38,042 nt of DNA from NCBI GenBank assembly GCA_009929735.1, contig RZZU01000024.1, forward strand, positions 1-38,042, written 5' to 3'. This DNA comes from Clostridia bacterium (GTDB taxonomy: Bacteria > Bacillota > Clostridia > Lachnospirales > Anaerotignaceae). The position numbers and the translations under genes are program-made. Positions within the stretch are counted from its first letter, which is position 1; each line of letters opens with the position of its first letter. A model generated the notes under the pieces. That model was not told where the DNA came from, searched no databases, and was given only the letters and a program-made list of their open reading frames with translations. Positions 8,334 through 16,534 of the stretch are shown here, piece after piece.

Positions 8334-9158
8334 ATGAGCGAAAATTGTTCACATAACTGCGGAAGCTGTTCTACCGACTGTTCAAGCAGAAAGCCGGTAG
8401 ATCTTTTAGTGCCTCCCAATGAACACAGTGAAATTAAAAAGGTAATTGCTGTTGTAAGTGGTAAGGGCGGCGTTGGAAAATCTATGGTAACATCGTCTAT
8501 GGCTGTTTTGATGAACCGTTTGGGGAAAAAGACGGCAATTTTAGATGCGGATATTACAGGACCCTCTATTCCAAAGGCTTTTGGTGTCACCGAAAAAGCT
8601 TGTGGAACGAAAGATGGAATGCTTCCTTGTGAAACGGAAAAAGGAATAAAGGTAATGTCTGTGAACCTTCTGCTAGAAAATGAAACCGATCCTGTAATAT
8701 GGCGGGGGCCTATGATTGCGGAAACAGTAAAACAGTTTTGGAAGGACGTTATTTGGGGGGATGTTGATTATATGTTTATTGATATGCCTCCAGGAACGGG
8801 CGATGTCCCCTTGACAGTATTTCAATCTATTGTTGTTGATGGAATTATTATTGTGACATCTCCGCAGGAGTTAGTAGGCATGATTGTTGATAAAGCCGTG
8901 AAGATGGCGGAAATGATGAATGTGCCGATTTTAGGTATCGTAGAAAATCTTTCTTATTTTGTCTGTCCCGAGTGCAATGAGGTACATAAAATATTTGGGG
9001 AAAGCAACATAGATGCAATTGCAGCAAGGCATAATATACCTGTTGTTTGCAAATTGCCTATTGACCCCAGTATTGCGGCACGCTGTGATAGAGGGGAAAC
9101 AGAAGAGTTGGAAGGCGTTTGGCTAAATCCAATGGTAGCAGCTTTAGAAGAAAAATAA
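8334..9158 (+). CDS. mrp: Mrp/NBP35-type iron-sulfur cluster carrier ATPase
   Basis: A 274-residue P-loop ATPase of the Mrp/ApbC branch, thought to carry and deliver Fe-S clusters as a dimer. Visible motifs: deviant Walker A SGKGGVGKS (42-50), DADITGPS (71-78), Walker B-like FIDMPPGTGD (148-157) and the family CxxC pair C211-PE-C214 that binds the bridging cluster. The N-terminus holds five Cys in the first 20 residues (CSHNCGSCSTDC), as in NBP35-like members, and may bind a second cluster. It follows the DUF134 gene by two bases with AAGGAG as binding site. A clear T-run hairpin after the stop is lacking: only a weak AGAAG/CTTCT stem with T residues is seen. Confidence 0.93.
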   Translation: MSENCSHNCGSCSTDCSSRKPVDLLVPPNEHSEIKKVIAVVSGKGGVGKSMVTSSMAVLMNRLGKKTAILDADITGPSIPKAFGVTEKACGTKDGMLPCETEKGIKVMSVNLLLENETDPVIWRGPMIAETVKQFWKDVIWGDVDYMFIDMPPGTGDVPLTVFQSIVVDGIIIVTSPQELVGMIVDKAVKMAEMMNVPILGIVENLSYFVCPECNEVHKIFGESNIDAIAARHNIPVVCKLPIDPSIAARCDRGETEELEGVWLNPMVAALEEK

Positions 9159-9505
9159 TGCGTTCCACTTCTTTTTTTGGTTTCGACTTATGAAAATTTT
9201 TCATGCTGTACAGTGAAAGAGTGCAGGTATCTCTTTATGCTGGATATGCATATTAGATTGGGCGCATATGAAATTTCAAAAAGTAATGTTATTAAGAGCA
9301 AAACATAACGAATATATCTTCCGTATGTTAATTTAAAGAACAAACGCATGGAGGATAATCAGGGGTAGTAGTAGAAGCTACTATAGTAATGGTTAGATTA
9401 TGTTAATTTGAACATAAAGCATTTGAATGCAGAGGTGCTGCAAATGCTGTGCGTTATCAGTGAAATTTGGAAACCATGTTACGGATGCTTATGACTCTGA
9501 ATAAT
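9159..9505. other. Long intergenic region, possible untranslated RNA upstream of a terminator
   Basis: No reading frame is convincing. Local hairpins are visible: AGTAG/CTACT near 9373-9386, and a compound stem at 9419-9447 (GCATTT/AAATGC enclosing GCAG/CTGC). The strong hairpin at 9506-9540 would end any transcript from here. No good promoter was found. Confidence 0.4.
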
Positions 9506-9540
9506 AAAAAGACTCTCTTTGGAAAAGAGAGTCTTTTTAT
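9506..9540. terminator. Strong bidirectional hairpin terminator without an adjacent gene
   Basis: A 15-bp perfect stem (9506-9520 with 9524-9538) has a GGA loop and A/T tails on both sides. It is 350 bases past mrp and 590 bases before the first symporter gene. Confidence 0.8.
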
Positions 9541-9930
9541 ATGCAGAACTGTATGCTTCGATAAAAAGGATTTTTTCACCAAAACCAAGATTTTCACGCG
9601 CGAATAGCACAATAAATTGAGAAAAGGAACGAAAGAAATGCGGTAAAAGTGCACAACGAGAAAAAAGAAGAAAAAGCGTTTTAACTATGTATCAATAAAA
9701 GTACAATAAAATGTTGAAAATGAGTTATTTAATAGTTATATTGTTGTATAAACATATGGTTTTGCTCATGAAACTTTGTGAAATACTTTCAAAGGATTTT
9801 TGGGGCAGGGTTTAAATTTTATAATGCTGAATGAATAAAACGAGTCAAAAATATTTTGCATATTTAATAAAAATTGTACATTTTTAAGTAAAAACGAGTA
9901 AAATGAATATTTTCCTTTATAAAATAATAC
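9541..9930. other. AT-rich intergenic DNA before the first symporter promoter
   Basis: No gene is visible. It holds TTGTACATTTTTAA at 9874-9887, a sequence almost repeated before the second symporter promoter (12438-12450). Confidence 0.4.
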
Positions 9931-9958
9931 TTGTTTTTTCGCTATAATAATATAAAAT
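9931..9958 (+). promoter_or_regulatory. Promoter for symporter gene 1
   Basis: TTGTTT at 9931-9936, 16-bp spacer, TAAAAT at 9953-9958. A TATAAT at 9943-9948 is an alternative but lacks a good -35. Confidence 0.55.
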
Positions 9959-9965
9959 AGTAAAT

Positions 9966-10128
9966 AGGTAACAGAATCTGAGGGAACATTTTTATTTTGT
10001 ACACGATAAACCAATTCATTCGTTAACGTGGGGGCGATGAAAAATTGTGATCCATTGTGATACAAAGAGTAAAAGTGGTGATTCTGTCCGGTGAAATTAT
10101 CTTATAGTATAATTTGGGAGGTAGTTAA
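9966..10128 (+). ncRNA. Candidate structured leader RNA of symporter gene 1
   Basis: From the predicted start, ACAGAATC (9971-9978) can pair perfectly with GATTCTGT (10080-10087), enclosing about 100 bases. Inside lies AACGTGGGG (10025-10033), shared with the leader of gene 3. The closing stem ends about 30 bases before the GGGAGG ribosome binding site. No known riboswitch class was recognised. Confidence 0.4.
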
Positions 10129-11508
10129 ATGGAAGCAATTAATAATTTTGTATCCACCATCAATGGTTTTGTATGGGGGCCTGTAATGCTGGTTCTGTTG
10201 TTTGGTACGCACGTTTTCTTAACAGTCAGAACAAAATTTGTTCAAAGACACATCATTAAGGCAATCAAGCTTTCTGTTACAGCTGATAATGAGGCAGAAG
10301 GTGATGTTTCAGGTTTTGGTGCTTTAGCAACAGCTTTGGCTGCAACAATTGGTACAGGTAATATCGTAGGTGTGGCGACTGCAGTAGCGTTAGGTGGCCC
10401 CGGTGCAATTTTCTGGTGCTGGATGACAGGTCTTTTCGGTATTGCTACAAAATACGGCGAAGCATTGCTTGCGATTAAGTACAGAGTAAAAGACGGCACA
10501 GGCTCCATGATTGGTGGTCCTATGTATGCATTGGAAAGAGGTCTTGGTCAAAAATGGCTGGGCGTATTATTTGCTGTGTTTGCAGGCGTTGCTTGCTTCG
10601 GTATTGGTAATATGACACAGGCAAACTCTATTTCTACTATGGTTCATGATAACTTTGGTCTGCCTACATGGATTACAGGTATTGTATTAACAATCGCAAC
10701 AGCTTTGGTTATTCTTGGCGGTGTTAAGTCTATTGCTAAGGTTTGCGAAAAATTAGTACCTTTAATGGCAGGTCTTTATATTTTTGGTTGCCTTGCTATT
10801 ATCATAATAAATGCACCTTACATCGGTGCAGCATTCAAAGTAATTGTAGGCAGCGCATTTACAGGTACTGCAGCTGGCGGCGGCTTTGCCGGAGCGACAG
10901 TAATGATGGCAATCCGTTTTGGTATTGCACGTGGTTTGTTTACAAATGAATCCGGTTTGGGTTCTGCTCCCATCGCTGATGCTGCTGCAATGACAAGAAA
11001 CCCTGTACGTCAGGCTTTAATTGCAATGTCTGGTGTTTTCTGGGATACAATCGTTGTTTGTGCTTTAACAGGCTTGGTTTTAACAACTTCTATTTTGAAG
11101 AACCCTGATGCGATGGCTGGATTAAACGGTGGCGCATTAACATCTGCAGCATTTAATAGTATTCCCGTAATTGGCCCTATTGTATTAACAATCGGTTTGA
11201 TTACATTTGCTTGGTCTACAATCTTAGGCTGGAGCTACTACGGCGAAAGATCTTGGGTATACTTGGTAGGTACAAAATCTGTTATGCCTTTCCGTTTGGC
11301 TTGGGTTATTGTAGTATTTATTGGTAGCATTACTGCCCTTGACTTGGTATGGAACATTGCAGATACATTGAATGCAATGATGGCATTCCCCAACTTGGTT
11401 GCTTTACTTGGATTAAGTGGTGTTATTGTATCTGAAACAAAGAAATATCTGTGGGATGACAATATGGAAGGTTGGTCCACAGACGAAATCCCTACAGTAA
11501 ATAGATAA
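10129..11508 (+). CDS. agcS: Sodium:alanine/glycine symporter, paralogue 1 of 3
   Basis: A 459-residue AGCS (DagA/AlsT) transporter that takes up alanine or glycine with Na+. It has about 11 membrane helices. Family motifs include GFGALATALAATIGTGNIVGVA near residue 63-84 (given in part), GGPGAI, the Na+/substrate region NESGLGSAPIADAAA (about 275-289) and WDTIVVCALTGLVL. It starts at ATG 10129 with GGGAGG seven bases upstream. It is closely similar to the genes at 12669 and 14803 and most like the third. Each copy is a separate transcription unit with its own promoter and terminator, so the three can be expressed under different conditions. The family name is safe; the substrate of each copy is not settled. 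Confidence 0.95.
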   Translation: MEAINNFVSTINGFVWGPVMLVLLFGTHVFLTVRTKFVQRHIIKAIKLSVTADNEAEGDVSGFGALATALAATIGTGNIVGVATAVALGGPGAIFWCWMTGLFGIATKYGEALLAIKYRVKDGTGSMIGGPMYALERGLGQKWLGVLFAVFAGVACFGIGNMTQANSISTMVHDNFGLPTWITGIVLTIATALVILGGVKSIAKVCEKLVPLMAGLYIFGCLAIIIINAPYIGAAFKVIVGSAFTGTAAGGGFAGATVMMAIRFGIARGLFTNESGLGSAPIADAAAMTRNPVRQALIAMSGVFWDTIVVCALTGLVLTTSILKNPDAMAGLNGGALTSAAFNSIPVIGPIVLTIGLITFAWSTILGWSYYGERSWVYLVGTKSVMPFRLAWVIVVFIGSITALDLVWNIADTLNAMMAFPNLVALLGLSGVIVSETKKYLWDDNMEGWSTDEIPTVNR

Positions 11509-11531
11509 TAAATATTATTAGTAATCCCGCG

Positions 11532-11563
11532 AAAAAAAAGACGGCTTATGCCGTCTTTTTTTT
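11532..11563. terminator. Terminator after symporter gene 1
   Basis: GACGGC pairs with GCCGTC around TTAT, extended by eight A on one side and eight T on the other, so it can act in both directions. Confidence 0.9.
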
Positions 11564-11691
11564 ATGTTGAGGATTTTGTGTAAACGCACTCTTCGCTCTG
11601 GTGATGAGGGGGAAATATGAAAAATATGAATGTGTCCTTTTTGCTGAAATAGAGTGGTTAATTAACGATGCTAAAAGAAAAAGGAGCGTTC

Positions 11692-11955
11692 GTGTTAAAG
11701 AAGATGAAAATTTATTGCTTTGGAGCCAGAAAATGCAAGCGTATATCTTTCTTGTACGGTAAATTCAGTGCAAAGAAATATAACGGTAAACGCATGGAAT
11801 TAAAAAATTGTGAAAAAAGAAAAAGGCAGACAATATTCATGCGCAGGCAAGATCTGCAAAAATACATAGATGGCAAGGAAAGCGTTGTGCTTAAGTGCAG
11901 TACAGTATGCAGCCTTGTCAAAGGCAAAAACAGTTTGATGAACCAGAAATCATAA
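11692..11955 (+). CDS. Possible small basic protein (uncertain)
   Basis: An 87-codon frame from GTG at 11692, preceded by AAAGGAG with five bases of spacing. The product is very Lys/Arg-rich with scattered Cys and no recognised domain or membrane helix. A longer frame starts at ATG 11668 but has no binding site. The only support is the ribosome binding site and the length in otherwise empty DNA; it may equally be decayed or non-coding sequence. Confidence 0.25.
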   Translation: MLKKMKIYCFGARKCKRISFLYGKFSAKKYNGKRMELKNCEKRKRQTIFMRRQDLQKYIDGKESVVLKCSTVCSLVKGKNSLMNQKS

Positions 11956-12038
11956 CGATAAGTGCGAAACCAGAATTTTTGTGCACAGGCTATTGTGCAA
12001 ATATGGATGGAAAACTGCAATATAGGGGAGTAATATCC

Positions 12039-12170
12039 ATGAAAAATAGCCTTTTTTATGCCCCGCCAGAGAAACAAAGTGGAGCTGTTTTTTACTTAGG
12101 TATCGAGAATGCGTTGGCAGCGTCTTTAAGGGAAGGGAGAGATTCACGCTTCAATTTATTCATTAAATGA
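12039..12170 (+). CDS. Possible 43-residue small protein (uncertain)
   Basis: Begins with ATG at 12039 after GGGGAG with eight bases of spacing. The product starts MKNSLFYAPPEKQSG and ends RFNLFIK, with no Cys and a moderately hydrophobic middle (AVFYLGIENALAASL). No family is recognised. Size, location and codon use neither prove nor exclude it. Confidence 0.3.
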   Translation: MKNSLFYAPPEKQSGAVFYLGIENALAASLREGRDSRFNLFIK

Positions 12171-12480
12171 TTCGTATAAAAGGCAAGAATTGCTTTAAAA
12201 CGAGAAAATAAAAGCTATTTCTTCAAATTTCTTTTTAAAAAAATTTTTAGGTTGCAAAAGCTTTTGTCAATGCTGCGTGTATAGAAAAAACTGTATACTG
12301 AAATAAAAAGTCAATTTGGAATAAATATTTTTGCAACAGTTTTCACATTGGAATTATTAATTTTGTTTATATAAAAAGCATTATGTATACAAAAAAAACA
12401 AAAAGTTTAAGAAAATTAGCAGATATTGTTTTTATTTTTGTACATTTTAAAAGCTGAAAATGTCCTCTTGAAAAAAACAC
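12171..12480. other. Very AT-rich intergenic DNA before symporter gene 2
   Basis: No gene is visible. TTGTACATTTTAA at 12438-12450 repeats an element seen upstream of gene 1. Confidence 0.4.
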
Positions 12481-12508
12481 TTGTGTTTTGATTAAAGTCA
12501 TGTACAAT
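12481..12508 (+). promoter_or_regulatory. Promoter for symporter gene 2
   Basis: TTGTGT at 12481-12486, 16-bp spacer, TACAAT at 12503-12508. Confidence 0.55.
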
Positions 12509-12514
12509 GAATAC

Positions 12515-12668
12515 AAGGTTCTGAATCATAGCTAAAATCTTTGATACCTATTCTTATTATAAATTATTTTATCTTTGAATGAAATGCTATTGGTATTTTA
12601 AGAGGATGATTCTAACCGAAACGCAATAATACTTATTTATTATACAGATTGGGAGGGATTCTTTAATT
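12515..12668 (+). ncRNA. Candidate structured leader RNA of symporter gene 2
   Basis: At the predicted 5' end, GGTT-CT-GAATCAT (12517-12529) pairs with ATGATTC-T-AACC (12606-12617): 7 plus 4 bp separated by a 2x1 internal loop, enclosing 76 bases. The interior differs from the other two leaders. No known class was recognised. Confidence 0.4.
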
Positions 12669-14048
12669 ATGGAGGCAATTAATGGTTTTGTGGATGTAGT
12701 AAATGGCTTTGTATGGGGACCTGTAATGTTGATTTTGTTATTTGGGACACACGTCTTTTTAACAATTCGAACAAGATTTATTCAACGGTATACATTCAAA
12801 GCAATTAAGCTTTCGGTAACACCAGATAACGACGCTGAAGGCGATGTATCAGGCTTTGGTGCGTTAACAACCGCTTTGGCGGCAACCATTGGTACGGGTA
12901 ATATTGTTGGTGTTGCAACGGCGGTAGCGTTAGGTGGCCCCGGGGCAATTATGTGGTGCTGGCTGACAGGTCTTTTTGGTATTGCAACAAAATATGGTGA
13001 GGCATTGTTAGCAATTAAGTACAGAGTAAAGGATAAAACAGGAGCGATGGTCGGTGGACCTATGTATGCTTTGGAAAGAAGACTTGGTCAGAAATGGTTA
13101 GGCGTGCTATTTGCTGTTTTTGCAGCGATTGCCTGCTTTGGTATTGGAAATATGACCCAAGCGAATTCTATTTCTACAATGGTACAGAATAATTTTGGTG
13201 TTTCTCCATGGATTACAGGGGTTGTATTGACTATTTGTACTGCCTTGGTAATTTTAGGTGGTGTAAAGTCTATTGCAAAATGGTGCGAAAAATTAGTTCC
13301 ACTGATGGCAGGGTTATACATATTAGGTTGTATTGTTATTTTGGTTATCAATGCCTCCTTCCTTGGCGCTGCATTTAAACTAATTGTAAGCAGTGCATTT
13401 ACACCCTCAGCAGCAGGCGGCGGCTTCGCTGGTGCGACAGTAATGTTGGCAATTCGTTTTGGTATTGCACGTGGTTTATTTAGTAATGAATCCGGTTTAG
13501 GCTCGGCTCCCATTGCAGCTGCGGCAGCAAAGACAAAAAATCCTGTTCGTCAGTCTTTGATAGCAATGACGGGTGTATTTTGGGATACCATTATTGTTTG
13601 TGCTCTGACAGGTTTGGTTTTAGTAACATCTATTTTAAAATTTCCCGAAGGAATGGCAGGTTTAGATGGTGGCGCTTTGACATCAGCAGCATTTGATGTT
13701 ATTCCTGTGATTGGGCCTATTGTATTAACGATCGGCCTGGTTACCTTTGCATGGTCTACAATTTTGGGCTGGAGCTACTATGGCGAAAGAGCTTGGGTAT
13801 ATTTAGTAGGCACAAAATCTATTAAGCCTTTTCGTGTGGCATGGGTTATTGTAGCATTTATCGGATGCATTATGTCCTTGAAGTTAGTATGGAATATTGC
13901 GGATACATTAAATGCAATGATGGCGTTCCCGAACTTAATTGCATTACTGGGGTTGAGCGGTGTCATTGTATCGGAAACAAAGAAATACCTTTGGGATGGT
14001 AATTTAGATGCTTGGTCAACGGACGAAATACCTACTTTGAATAAATAA
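12669..14048 (+). CDS. agcS: Sodium:alanine/glycine symporter, paralogue 2 of 3 (divergent copy)
   Basis: 459 residues, colinear with the copies on either side and with the same topology. It is the most divergent of the three. In the conserved NESGLGSAPIxxAAA block it has SAPIAAAAAKTKN where both other copies have SAPIADAAAMTRN, so an Asp is replaced by Ala and Met by Lys. It also reads FSNESG where they read FTNESG. These changes lie in the family's most conserved region and may alter ion or substrate preference (inference). The start has GGGAGGG about 10 bases upstream. Confidence 0.95.
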   Translation: MEAINGFVDVVNGFVWGPVMLILLFGTHVFLTIRTRFIQRYTFKAIKLSVTPDNDAEGDVSGFGALTTALAATIGTGNIVGVATAVALGGPGAIMWCWLTGLFGIATKYGEALLAIKYRVKDKTGAMVGGPMYALERRLGQKWLGVLFAVFAAIACFGIGNMTQANSISTMVQNNFGVSPWITGVVLTICTALVILGGVKSIAKWCEKLVPLMAGLYILGCIVILVINASFLGAAFKLIVSSAFTPSAAGGGFAGATVMLAIRFGIARGLFSNESGLGSAPIAAAAAKTKNPVRQSLIAMTGVFWDTIIVCALTGLVLVTSILKFPEGMAGLDGGALTSAAFDVIPVIGPIVLTIGLVTFAWSTILGWSYYGERAWVYLVGTKSIKPFRVAWVIVAFIGCIMSLKLVWNIADTLNAMMAFPNLIALLGLSGVIVSETKKYLWDGNLDAWSTDEIPTLNK

Positions 14049-14069
14049 TTAATTTTTAAGATCATTTTG

Positions 14070-14098
14070 AAAGCAGCGCAAATGCGCTGCTTTTTTTT
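14070..14098 (+). terminator. Terminator after symporter gene 2
   Basis: AAAGCAGCGC pairs with GCGCTGCTTT around AAAT, then a run of T residues. Confidence 0.9.
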
Positions 14099-14620
14099 GC
14101 AAATATTTGTTTGAAGGGCATTATGACTTTTGCGTGAATGAGTAGTTTTGCAAACATTTTTTAAAAATAATGAAAATAGGAAAGGTTTCGTTGCGTATTT
14201 TTAGGCGTTCCATTCGCTGCTAATTTTTTCTCAATCAAAATTAACCCATAAAATGTAAGCCGAAAAGAAAAAAATGAAAACAGGACAATTACAAGCAAGA
14301 AAAAGACCACAATCATCAAAATGCGTTAAGAAAACGTTAAAAAAAAGACGGCCGATATAAATTTGGTCTTAAAAACCTCATGTAATAAAAAAAATAAAAT
14401 AAATATAGGTTAGATTTATATGTAAATTGCTTTAAAAAACCACTTAGAAATGGATGTGAATTGAAGTATATTACAATCTTTTGAAAAATTAAAAGAAAAT
14501 AAAATTTTTTTTAATATATAATTTTCAAAAAAATATTGATATTTGTAATATTAATGATAAGAAGTGCATAGTTTTATAGAAGAAAAAATGCAAAACGTGT
14601 TTTTATCTTACAAAAAAAGC
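14099..14620. other. Very AT-rich intergenic DNA before symporter gene 3
   Basis: About 520 bases with many homopolymer A/T runs and stop codons in all frames. No gene, hairpin terminator or repeat is recognised. Confidence 0.5.
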
Positions 14621-14649
14621 TTGAAATTTGAAAAAAAAATAGGTAAAAT
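14621..14649 (+). promoter_or_regulatory. Promoter for symporter gene 3
   Basis: TTGAAA at 14621-14626, 17-bp spacer, TAAAAT at 14644-14649. This is the clearest of the three symporter promoters. Confidence 0.7.
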
Positions 14650-14655
14650 AGAATG

Positions 14656-14802
14656 CAAGCGAGAGGCTCTGATGCGTTTACAAAGATGTTGGAAATGATA
14701 ATTTATTAACAATTATAAACGTGGGGAGCAATAAGAAATCATTCAGTGTTAGAGACTCTGGCGTATGCACTCATTCATTATTTATATTTAGGGGGGAATA
14801 GC
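14656..14802 (+). ncRNA. Candidate structured leader RNA of symporter gene 3
   Basis: Close to the predicted 5' end, AGAGGCTCT (14662-14670) can pair with AGAGACTCT (14751-14759) with one G.A mismatch, and flanking bases extend the helix with bulges. The 80 enclosed bases include AACGTGGGG (14718-14726), shared with leader 1. The GGGGGG ribosome binding site follows the stem by about 30 bases. Confidence 0.4.
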
Positions 14803-16182
14803 ATGGAAGCAATAAATAATTTTGTATCCACGATCAATGGCTTCGTTTGGGGGCCCGTAATGCTGGTATTGCTGTTTGGTACACACTTGTTTTTAACAAT
14901 TAGAACAAAATTTGTACAAAGATACATAGGTAAGGCAATCAAGCTTTCTATCACGCCCGACAATGAAGCCGAAGGCGACGTATCAGGCTTTGGTGCTTTG
15001 GCTACTGCATTGGCAGCAACAATCGGTACCGGTAATATTGTTGGTGTGGCTACAGCCGTAGCTTTAGGCGGCCCTGGTGCAATTTTATGGTGCTGGCTGA
15101 CAGGTCTTTTCGGTATTGCTACGAAATACGGCGAAGCATTATTGGCGATTAAATACAGAGTAAAGGACAAAACTGGAGCTATGATCGGTGGTCCTATGTA
15201 TGCTTTGGAGAGAGGGCTTGGACAGAAATGGTTAGGCGTACTGTTTGCTATATTTGCAGGCGTTGCTTGCTTTGGTATTGGTAATATGACACAGGCCAAC
15301 TCCATTGCAACAATGGTTGAAGCGAACTTCCATGTTCCTACATGGATTACTGGTATTATATTAACCGTTGCTACAGCCTTGGTTATTTTGGGTGGTATTA
15401 ATTCCATCGCAAAGACTTGCGAAAAGCTGGTTCCCTTTATGGCAGGTTTTTATATTTTGGGTTGTGTTATCATCCTTGTAATCAATGCGCCTTATATTGG
15501 TGCTGCGTTTAAAATGATCGTAACCAGCGCATTTTCACCAACAGCAGCTGGCGGTGGTTTTGTTGGAGCAACAGTAATGATGGCAATTCGTTTTGGTATT
15601 GCTCGTGGTTTGTTTACAAATGAATCCGGCTTGGGTTCTGCACCTATTGCTGATGCTGCTGCTATGACAAGAAACCCTGTTCGTCAGGCTTTAATCTCCA
15701 GCTCAGGTGTTTTCTGGGATACAATCGTAGTTTGCGCTTTAACAGGTTTGGTTTTAGTAACTTCCATTTTGAAAAATCCTGAAGGAATGACAGGCTTAAA
15801 CGGTGGTATGCTGACTACAGCAGCTTTTAATACAATTCCTGTTGTTGGTCCTATCGTACTTACAATTGGTTTGATTACATTTGCGTGGTCTACTATTCTG
15901 GGTTGGAGCTATTACGGCGAAAGATCTTGGGTATATTTGGTAGGAACCAAGGCAATTAAACCTTTCCGTTTTGCTTGGGTAATTGTTGTATTTATTGGTT
16001 GTGTAACAGCCCTTGACCTTGTTTGGAATATTGCTGATACATTGAATGCAATGATGGCATTCCCTAACTTAATTGCTTTACTTGGATTAAGTGGTGTTAT
16101 TGTTTCTGAAACAAAGAAATATCTGTGGGATAACAATATGGATGGTTGGTCCACAGATGAAATTCCAACAGTAAATAAATAA
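14803..16182 (+). CDS. agcS: Sodium:alanine/glycine symporter, paralogue 3 of 3
   Basis: 459 residues, the same length as the other two copies when started at ATG 14803, which follows GGGGGGAATAGC. The open frame extends 19 codons upstream, but that part would lie in the leader helix and is not conserved in the other copies. Motifs: IGTGNIVGVATAVALGGPG, NESGLGSAPIADAAAMTRN, WDTIVVCALTGLVLVTS and the shared C-terminus GWSTDEIPTVNK. It resembles copy 1 more than its direct neighbour, copy 2. So either copy 1 and 3 are the younger pair, or copy 2 evolved faster. Confidence 0.95.
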   Translation: MEAINNFVSTINGFVWGPVMLVLLFGTHLFLTIRTKFVQRYIGKAIKLSITPDNEAEGDVSGFGALATALAATIGTGNIVGVATAVALGGPGAILWCWLTGLFGIATKYGEALLAIKYRVKDKTGAMIGGPMYALERGLGQKWLGVLFAIFAGVACFGIGNMTQANSIATMVEANFHVPTWITGIILTVATALVILGGINSIAKTCEKLVPFMAGFYILGCVIILVINAPYIGAAFKMIVTSAFSPTAAGGGFVGATVMMAIRFGIARGLFTNESGLGSAPIADAAAMTRNPVRQALISSSGVFWDTIVVCALTGLVLVTSILKNPEGMTGLNGGMLTTAAFNTIPVVGPIVLTIGLITFAWSTILGWSYYGERSWVYLVGTKAIKPFRFAWVIVVFIGCVTALDLVWNIADTLNAMMAFPNLIALLGLSGVIVSETKKYLWDNNMDGWSTDEIPTVNK

Positions 16183-16222
16183 TTTTGAAATAAATGTTTT
16201 TGTGTAATGCAAACCCCACGTA

Positions 16223-16251
16223 AAAAAGACGGCATGAACTGCCGTCTTTTT
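16223..16251 (+). terminator. Terminator after symporter gene 3
   Basis: AAAAAGACGGCA pairs with TGCCGTCTTTTT around TGAAC. The GACGGC core is the same as in the terminator of gene 1. Confidence 0.9.
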
Positions 16252-16297
16252 GTATGTGCAATCATTTTTGACAAAGGATCAAAAAAGTACGAAAAAC

Positions 16298-16330
16298 AAA
16301 AAAGCTGCGATTCTTTGAGAATCGCAGCTT
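16298..16330 (-). terminator. Terminator of the tRNA-Arg gene
   Basis: On the minus strand AAGCTGCGATTCT pairs with AGAATCGCAGCTT around a 3-base loop and ends in a T tract, five bases after the tRNA. Confidence 0.85.
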
Positions 16331-16334
16331 AGAA

Positions 16335-16408
<74 letters not shown>

Positions 16409-16480
16409 ATAATATTTGGAACATTAAATATCATAATTGATTGCGATAAGTTTGTCAAGTGTTTTTTAAATATTTATATA

Positions 16481-16531
16481 AAAACTCCTTTTTCAAGCTA
16501 TTTTGAAGGTTTTAAGCGAAAAAGGAGTTTT
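16481..16531 (-). terminator. Terminator of the GT4 glycosyltransferase gene
   Basis: A 14-bp perfect stem (16481-16494 with 16518-16531) around a 23-base loop, four bases after the stop on the minus strand, ending in TTTT. Confidence 0.75.
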
Positions 16532-16534
16532 GTT

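Noticed and set aside
9431..9438. AGAGGTGC, a piece of the lysine riboswitch consensus
   Set aside because: The other conserved lysine-riboswitch segments are missing, and the octamer is explained by a small local hairpin.
9966..10128. Glycine riboswitch before the alanine/glycine symporter
   Set aside because: Such genes often have one, but the conserved glycine aptamer cores are not present in any of the three leaders.
14778..15407. 209-residue minus-strand open frame inside symporter gene 3
   Set aside because: It is the antisense shadow of a well-supported gene. It has no ribosome binding site, and similar shadows occur in the other two copies.
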